DNA from: Paracoccaceae bacterium
Lineage (GTDB): Bacteria > Pseudomonadota > Alphaproteobacteria > Rhodobacterales > Rhodobacteraceae
Direction: 5' to 3'
Assembly (NCBI GenBank): GCA_027489355.1
Contig: JAIXZY010000049.1
Coordinates: 222,014 to 286,013, forward strand
Length of the DNA stretch: 64,000 nucleotides
Below the pieces are notes generated by a model. It ran no database searches, was not told where the DNA came from, and saw only the letters and a program-made list of their open reading frames with translations. Below are positions 60,565-64,000 of the stretch, one piece after another; the first letter of the stretch is position 1; each line of letters starts with the position of its first letter. A program made the translations under genes and the position numbers.

Positions 60565-61227
60565 ATGGAAATCTTCACGTACGAGGGGTTCATCGCCCTC
60601 TTGCAGGTCATCGGTATCGACCTGGTGCTGGCTGGCGACAATGCCATCGTGATCGGCCTTGCTGCCGCCGGCCTGCCGAAAGAACAGCGGGGCAAGGCGA
60701 TCCTGGTCGGGATTGCCGCCGCAACGGTGATGCGGATCGGCTTTGCCCTGATCACGACGCAACTGCTCGAGATCGTTGGGCTCCTGCTTGCCGGGGGCAT
60801 CCTGCTGCTTTGGGTCTGCTGGAAGATGTGGCAGGAACTGCGCGCCGGGGCGCATGAGCATGACGTCGAGGCGGTCGAGGCGCTGGCCAACCAGGACATC
60901 GACAAGGACGGGGCGGTGGCGGACGACGCGCCGAAGAAGACCTTCGCCCAGGCCGCGACGCAGATCGTGGTGGCGGACGTGTCGATGTCGCTGGACAACG
61001 TGCTGGCGGTGGCGGGGGCGGCGAAGGACCACCCGACGGTGCTGATCATCGGCCTTGCCCTGTCGATCGCGATGATGGGCCTTGCCGCCAGCTGGATTGC
61101 CAACCTGCTGAACCGGCATCGCTGGATCGCCTATCTGGGGCTTCTGATCATCGTCTATGTCGCGCTGAAGATGATGTGGGAAGGCTGGCACGAAGTTCAG
61201 CCCGTGGTCATGGGGATGCTTGGCTGA
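60565..61227 (+). CDS. TerC-family integral membrane protein (YjbE-type)
   Basis: A 220-aa protein with about seven membrane segments and two conserved acidic motifs, IDLVLAGDNAIVIGLAA (about residues 18-34) and VVADVSMSLDNVLAVAGAA (about 138-156). Members of this family export Mn2+ or handle other metals at the membrane. Between the halves is a charged cytoplasmic loop with many aspartates and glutamates. Monocistronic, followed by a strong terminator. Confidence 0.9.
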   Translation: MEIFTYEGFIALLQVIGIDLVLAGDNAIVIGLAAAGLPKEQRGKAILVGIAAATVMRIGFALITTQLLEIVGLLLAGGILLLWVCWKMWQELRAGAHEHDVEAVEALANQDIDKDGAVADDAPKKTFAQAATQIVVADVSMSLDNVLAVAGAAKDHPTVLIIGLALSIAMMGLAASWIANLLNRHRWIAYLGLLIIVYVALKMMWEGWHEVQPVVMGMLG

Positions 61228-61300
61228 CCACGCAGGACAGTCCTTGTGACCCTTGAGAAAACAAGGGCCTGGACGGGCCAGTTTACGTGGGCTTAACCAG

Positions 61301-61333
61301 GAGGGGCCGGGGCCGCAAAGGCCCCGGCCTCTT
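61301..61333 (+). terminator. terC terminator
   Basis: GGCCGGGGCC (61305-61314) pairs with GGCCCCGGCC (61320-61329) across GCAAA, followed by TCTTC. It lies about 75 bp after the terC stop. Confidence 0.75.
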
Positions 61334-61411
61334 CGCGTCGGGGGTGGGGAGGACCAGCCTTGGCGGCCGGCTTTCCGCCTGCAACACTTTGCCGGACCGC
61401 AAGGAGACCCC

Positions 61412-61861
61412 ATGTCCCGCCACCTGTCCCTGGCCCTTGTCCTGGCACTGTGTCCCGGCGCCGTCCTTGCCTGCGGCCCGGCGGCCCCAGTGTTCGACGG
61501 CGACCCTGCAACCGGCGTCTCGGTCTCGGTCGGCCGGCTCGCGGACCGTGTCTGGGAGCCGCGATTGCTGGATGGAGTGGCGGTGCCTGAAGGCGCGGGA
61601 CTATCGCTGACGCTTGGCCCAGCGGGAAAGTTTGAAGGCACGACCGGCTGCAACCGCTTCACCGGCACAGCCGACCTTGATGCCGGATGGATCCAGCTTG
61701 GCCCGCTGGCCGTCACCGAAATGGCCTGTCTGGAGCCGGACCGGATGCAGCGCGAGGCCGCCTGGCTGAAGGCACTGGGCGAGGTGCGGGGGTTCGTCAT
61801 CTCGCCCGAGGGTCTGTGGCTGACGCGCGGGGACGGGTCTCTGGCGATGTGCCTGGAGTAA
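61412..61861 (+). CDS. Secreted META/HslJ-domain protein
   Basis: A 149-aa protein with a signal peptide (SRHLSLALVLALCPGAVLA, then CGPAAPV) that could be a lipoprotein by its Cys at the cleavage site. The rest is a META domain: LTLGPAGKFEGTTGCNRFTGTADL, then LGPLAVTEMACLEPDRMQREAAWLKAL. ATG 61412 follows AAGGAG. HslJ-like proteins are linked to envelope stress or novobiocin/heat tolerance; the role here is unknown. Confidence 0.86.
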   Translation: MSRHLSLALVLALCPGAVLACGPAAPVFDGDPATGVSVSVGRLADRVWEPRLLDGVAVPEGAGLSLTLGPAGKFEGTTGCNRFTGTADLDAGWIQLGPLAVTEMACLEPDRMQREAAWLKALGEVRGFVISPEGLWLTRGDGSLAMCLE

Positions 61862-61876
61862 CGATCACAAAGACGA

Positions 61877-61905
61877 ACGGGCGGCGCAACTGCTGCGCCG
61901 CCCGT
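61877..61905. terminator. Bidirectional terminator between META gene and porin
   Basis: A perfect 12-bp stem, ACGGGCGGCGCA (61877-61888) with TGCGCCGCCCGT (61894-61905), loop of 5. It lies between the two convergent stop codons (61861 and 61925). Confidence 0.85.
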
Positions 61906-61924
61906 CCGTTGGTCTCCTGTCCGA

Positions 61925-62839
61925 TCAGAACGCGCCGGTCAGGGCCGCGTTCACCGCACCGTGGCGCGGGTTGAAGATCGAATCCGCCACGCTGTTCAGC
62001 GGCGCTTCGGTTCCGGCGCCGCCAAGCGGCAGGGTGATGCCCAGACGGACGGTGTCGAGATCGGTGCCGGTGCCAAGCGCCGACAGATCAGTCCGGGCCA
62101 GTTCCAGCGAAATGGTCGAGGCGACGCCGCCGAGGTCGAGGTTGTAGCCCACGCCGAGGCCCATCGTGGTGATGTCGGCATCCGCCTCGTCGATCGAGGT
62201 GCGGCTGATCCCGCCGAACATCGAGAACTGCTCGTTGATGTCGTAGGCACCGGCAATGCCAAGCAGATCGACATCAGCTTCCGCCGCGCCGCCGCCAAGG
62301 CTGAGCGTCGCGCGCTGGAAGGTCCCGCCCAGTGTCAGGTTCTCCATCGCTGCATATTTGGCCGAAAGTCCGAAGGTGTCGGCTTCGATCCCGGCGATGT
62401 CCGGGCTGACCGAGGTGCGGCCCAGATAGGCGCCGAAGTCCAGGTTGCCGGTCTCGTACCCGACCCGCGCGCCGATCGACTTCAGCGACAGGTCGAACGG
62501 AATCAGGCTGGCCTGGCCGGTAAGCTGTTCGGCATAGGCACCGAAGGACAGACCGCTGGCCAGCTTGTAGCCCACGTCCAGACCGACGAAGGTGGCGGTG
62601 ACATCAAACGGCGCGCCGTCGATGCCAAGGTCCAGATAGCCGGCATTGACGCCAAGGGTCATCCCGTTGGCGAAGGTCAGGTTGACCCGTCCATCCAGGG
62701 TGGCGGTGGACAGGCCCTGGTCGATGTCCGAAATCTCGTGGTCACCGAAGCCGAGGGTAATTGCACCCGACACGTCTTGCGCGAGGGCAAGAGTGGGCGC
62801 GGAAATCGTTACAAGGCACAGGGCAAGAGCGCGTTTCAT
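61925..62839 (-). CDS. Outer-membrane porin-like beta-barrel protein
   Basis: A 304-aa protein with a signal peptide (MKRALALCLVTISAPTLALA, then QDVSGAITLGFG) and a repeating pattern of alternating hydrophobic and polar strands (TLDGRVNLTFANGMTLGVNAG and others), ending in AALTGAF with a terminal phenylalanine as is usual for outer-membrane barrels. AAAGGATTG precedes the ATG. Function as a general porin is inferred. Confidence 0.85.
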   Translation of the reverse strand: MKRALALCLVTISAPTLALAQDVSGAITLGFGDHEISDIDQGLSTATLDGRVNLTFANGMTLGVNAGYLDLGIDGAPFDVTATFVGLDVGYKLASGLSFGAYAEQLTGQASLIPFDLSLKSIGARVGYETGNLDFGAYLGRTSVSPDIAGIEADTFGLSAKYAAMENLTLGGTFQRATLSLGGGAAEADVDLLGIAGAYDINEQFSMFGGISRTSIDEADADITTMGLGVGYNLDLGGVASTISLELARTDLSALGTGTDLDTVRLGITLPLGGAGTEAPLNSVADSIFNPRHGAVNAALTGAF

Positions 62840-63041
62840 TTTTCAATCCTTTGCAGCGCGAGCAAGGGCCCGGACCCGTTAAGAAGTGTTAACGAGGTAT
62901 TCTGTTTGTTGAATGACTCACAGGCTGCGGCGGACTGATCCGCTTGTCTTTTTCGAACTGTGACCTAAAGGACACCGTCTTGCAGCCAAACGGCCGAACA
63001 ATTCACGTTACGCAACTGCGGGTTAGCGGTTTGACGCGCGG

Positions 63042-64000
63042 TCAGACCAGCCTGCTCACCTCGACCGCCGCCCGCACGAAATCCGCGAACAGGGGGTGCG
63101 GGGCAAATGGCTTGGACTTCAGTTCGGGGTGGAACTGGACGCCGATGAACCAGGGGTGGTCCTTGACCTCGACGATCTCGGGGAGCCGCCCGTCAGGGGA
63201 CATGCCCGAGAAGATCAGGCCGCATTTTTCCAGCTGGTCGCGGTACTGGATGTCGACCTCGTAGCGGTGACGGTGGCGTTCCTCGATCACCGTGGTGCCA
63301 TAGATGCGGGCGACGGCCGAGCCCTCCTTGAGGTTCGCGGTATAGGCCCCAAGCCGCATCGTGCCGCCCTTGGCATCGTCGGCCTTGCGGCGAACGGTGT
63401 GGTTGCCCTGGACCCATTCCTTCAGGTGATAGACCACCGGCGTGAATCGCTTCGCGCCCGCTTCGTGGTCGAACTCCTCAGAGCCCGCGTTCTTCACCCC
63501 GACAAGGTTCCGCGCTGCCTCGATCACCGCCATCTGCATCCCAAGGCAGATGCCAAGGTAGGGAATCTTCTTTTCCCGCGCGAAGGTGGCGGCACGGATC
63601 TTGCCCTCGGTCCCGCGTTCGCCGAAGCCGCCGGGGACGAGGATGGCGTGGAAGTTCTCCAGCCAGGGCGCTGGGTCTTCGCGTTCGAAGATCTCGGCGT
63701 CGATCCATTCGGCGCGGACCTTGGTGCGGTTGGCCATGCCGCCGTGGGTCAGCGCCTCGGCGATGGATTTGTAGGCGTCTTCCAGCTGGGTGTACTTGCC
63801 GACGATGGCGATGCGCACCTCGCCCTCGGGGTGGGAGATGCGGTCCATCACGTCTTCCCAGCGGGCGAGGTTGGGCTTCGGCGCGGGCGTGATGCCGAAG
63901 GCGTCCAGCACGGCCTGGTCAAGCCCCGCGCGGTGGTAGGCCAGCGGGGCCTCATAGATCGTCTTCAGGTCATAGGCGGGGATCACGGCCTCTTTGCGGA
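63042..64000 (-). CDS. pyrG: CTP synthase, C-terminal part (5' end beyond the window)
   Basis: Glutamine-dependent amination of UTP to CTP. The visible 318 codons cover the end of the synthetase domain ([18 protein letters not shown]) and the glutamine amidotransferase domain with the nucleophile in [14 protein letters not shown] and the His-x-Glu motif in [12 protein letters not shown]. The start lies outside the window on the right. A weak hairpin overlaps the stop codon (63029-63050). Confidence 0.96.
   Translation of the reverse strand, partial: RKEAVIPAYDLKTIYEAPLAYHRAGLDQAVLDAFGITPAPKPNLARWEDVMDRISHPEGEVRIAIVGKYTQLEDAYKSIAEALTHGGMANRTKVRAEWIDAEIFEREDPAPWLENFHAILVPGGFGERGTEGKIRAATFAREKKIPYLGICLGMQMAVIEAARNLVGVKNAGSEEFDHEAGAKRFTPVVYHLKEWVQGNHTVRRKADDAKGGTMRLGAYTANLKEGSAVARIYGTTVIEERHRHRYEVDIQYRDQLEKCGLIFSGMSPDGRLPEIVEVKDHPWFIGVQFHPELKSKPFAPHPLFADFVRAAVEVSRLV

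Overview
The window carries a nearly complete photosynthesis gene cluster (PGC) of an anoxygenic phototrophic alphaproteobacterium, followed by ordinary chromosomal genes. The gene order lhaA-bchMLHBNF / ppaA-ppsR-bchEJG-pucC-like-bchP-idi / bchODI-crtA / crtIB-tspO / crtCD / crtEF-bchCXYZ-pufQBALMX-dxs matches the Rhodobacter capsulatus type cluster as I know it. pufX is present and there is no pufC. High GC and very frequent ATGA/TGATG/GTGA gene overlaps fit the same group. I infer a Rhodobacter-clade member of the Rhodobacteraceae; the species cannot be named from the sequence.

Layout. 1-9732 (minus): lhaA (cut by the window edge), bchM, bchL, bchH, bchB, bchN, bchF. 10056-18677 (plus): the regulators ppaA/aerR and ppsR, then bchE, bchJ, bchG, a PucC-family gene, bchP, idi. 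18642-22924 (minus): bchO, bchD, bchI, crtA. 23058-26187 (plus): crtI, crtB, tspO. 26217-28612 (minus): crtC, crtD. 28733-40788 (plus): crtE, crtF, bchC, bchX, bchY, bchZ, pufQ, pufB, pufA, pufL, pufM, pufX, dxs. 40899-41510: an unrecognised PAS-like/four-cysteine protein that appears to be a PpsR target. 41486-64000 is housekeeping and accessory: ribD-nrdR, a glycosyltransferase, small proteins, rpoD-dnaG, a gamma-glutamyl-amine/polyamine-type catabolic cluster beside a two-binding-protein ABC transporter, a phnD-like/terB/rlmJ group, terC, a META-domain protein, a porin and the 3' part of pyrG.

How it works together. The bch genes cover Mg chelation (HDI), methylation (M), the anaerobic cyclase (E), the two nitrogenase-like reductases (LNB and XYZ), side-chain steps (F, C) and tail addition/reduction (G, P). 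The crt genes cover the whole spheroidene/spheroidenone route (E, B, I, C, D, F, A), with idi and dxs supplying isoprenoid precursors. The puf genes encode LH1 and the reaction-centre L and M subunits. Eleven exact TGT-N12-ACA (PpsR/CrtJ) palindromes sit before bchF, ppaA, bchE, bchG, crtA, crtI, crtD, crtE, bchC (two) and the unknown gene at 40899; an FNR-type box precedes bchE. None was noticed before puf.

The most novel leads are the PpsR-linked PAS/Cys4 gene, a 21-codon ORF coupled between bchX and bchY, a probable ATT start for crtA, the crtC start problem, a PpsR operator lying where the bchG ribosome-binding site should be, and a TTTGATCA palindrome shared by the promoters of the two polyamine-type units. 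No rRNA, tRNA, CRISPR array, insertion sequence or prophage was seen.
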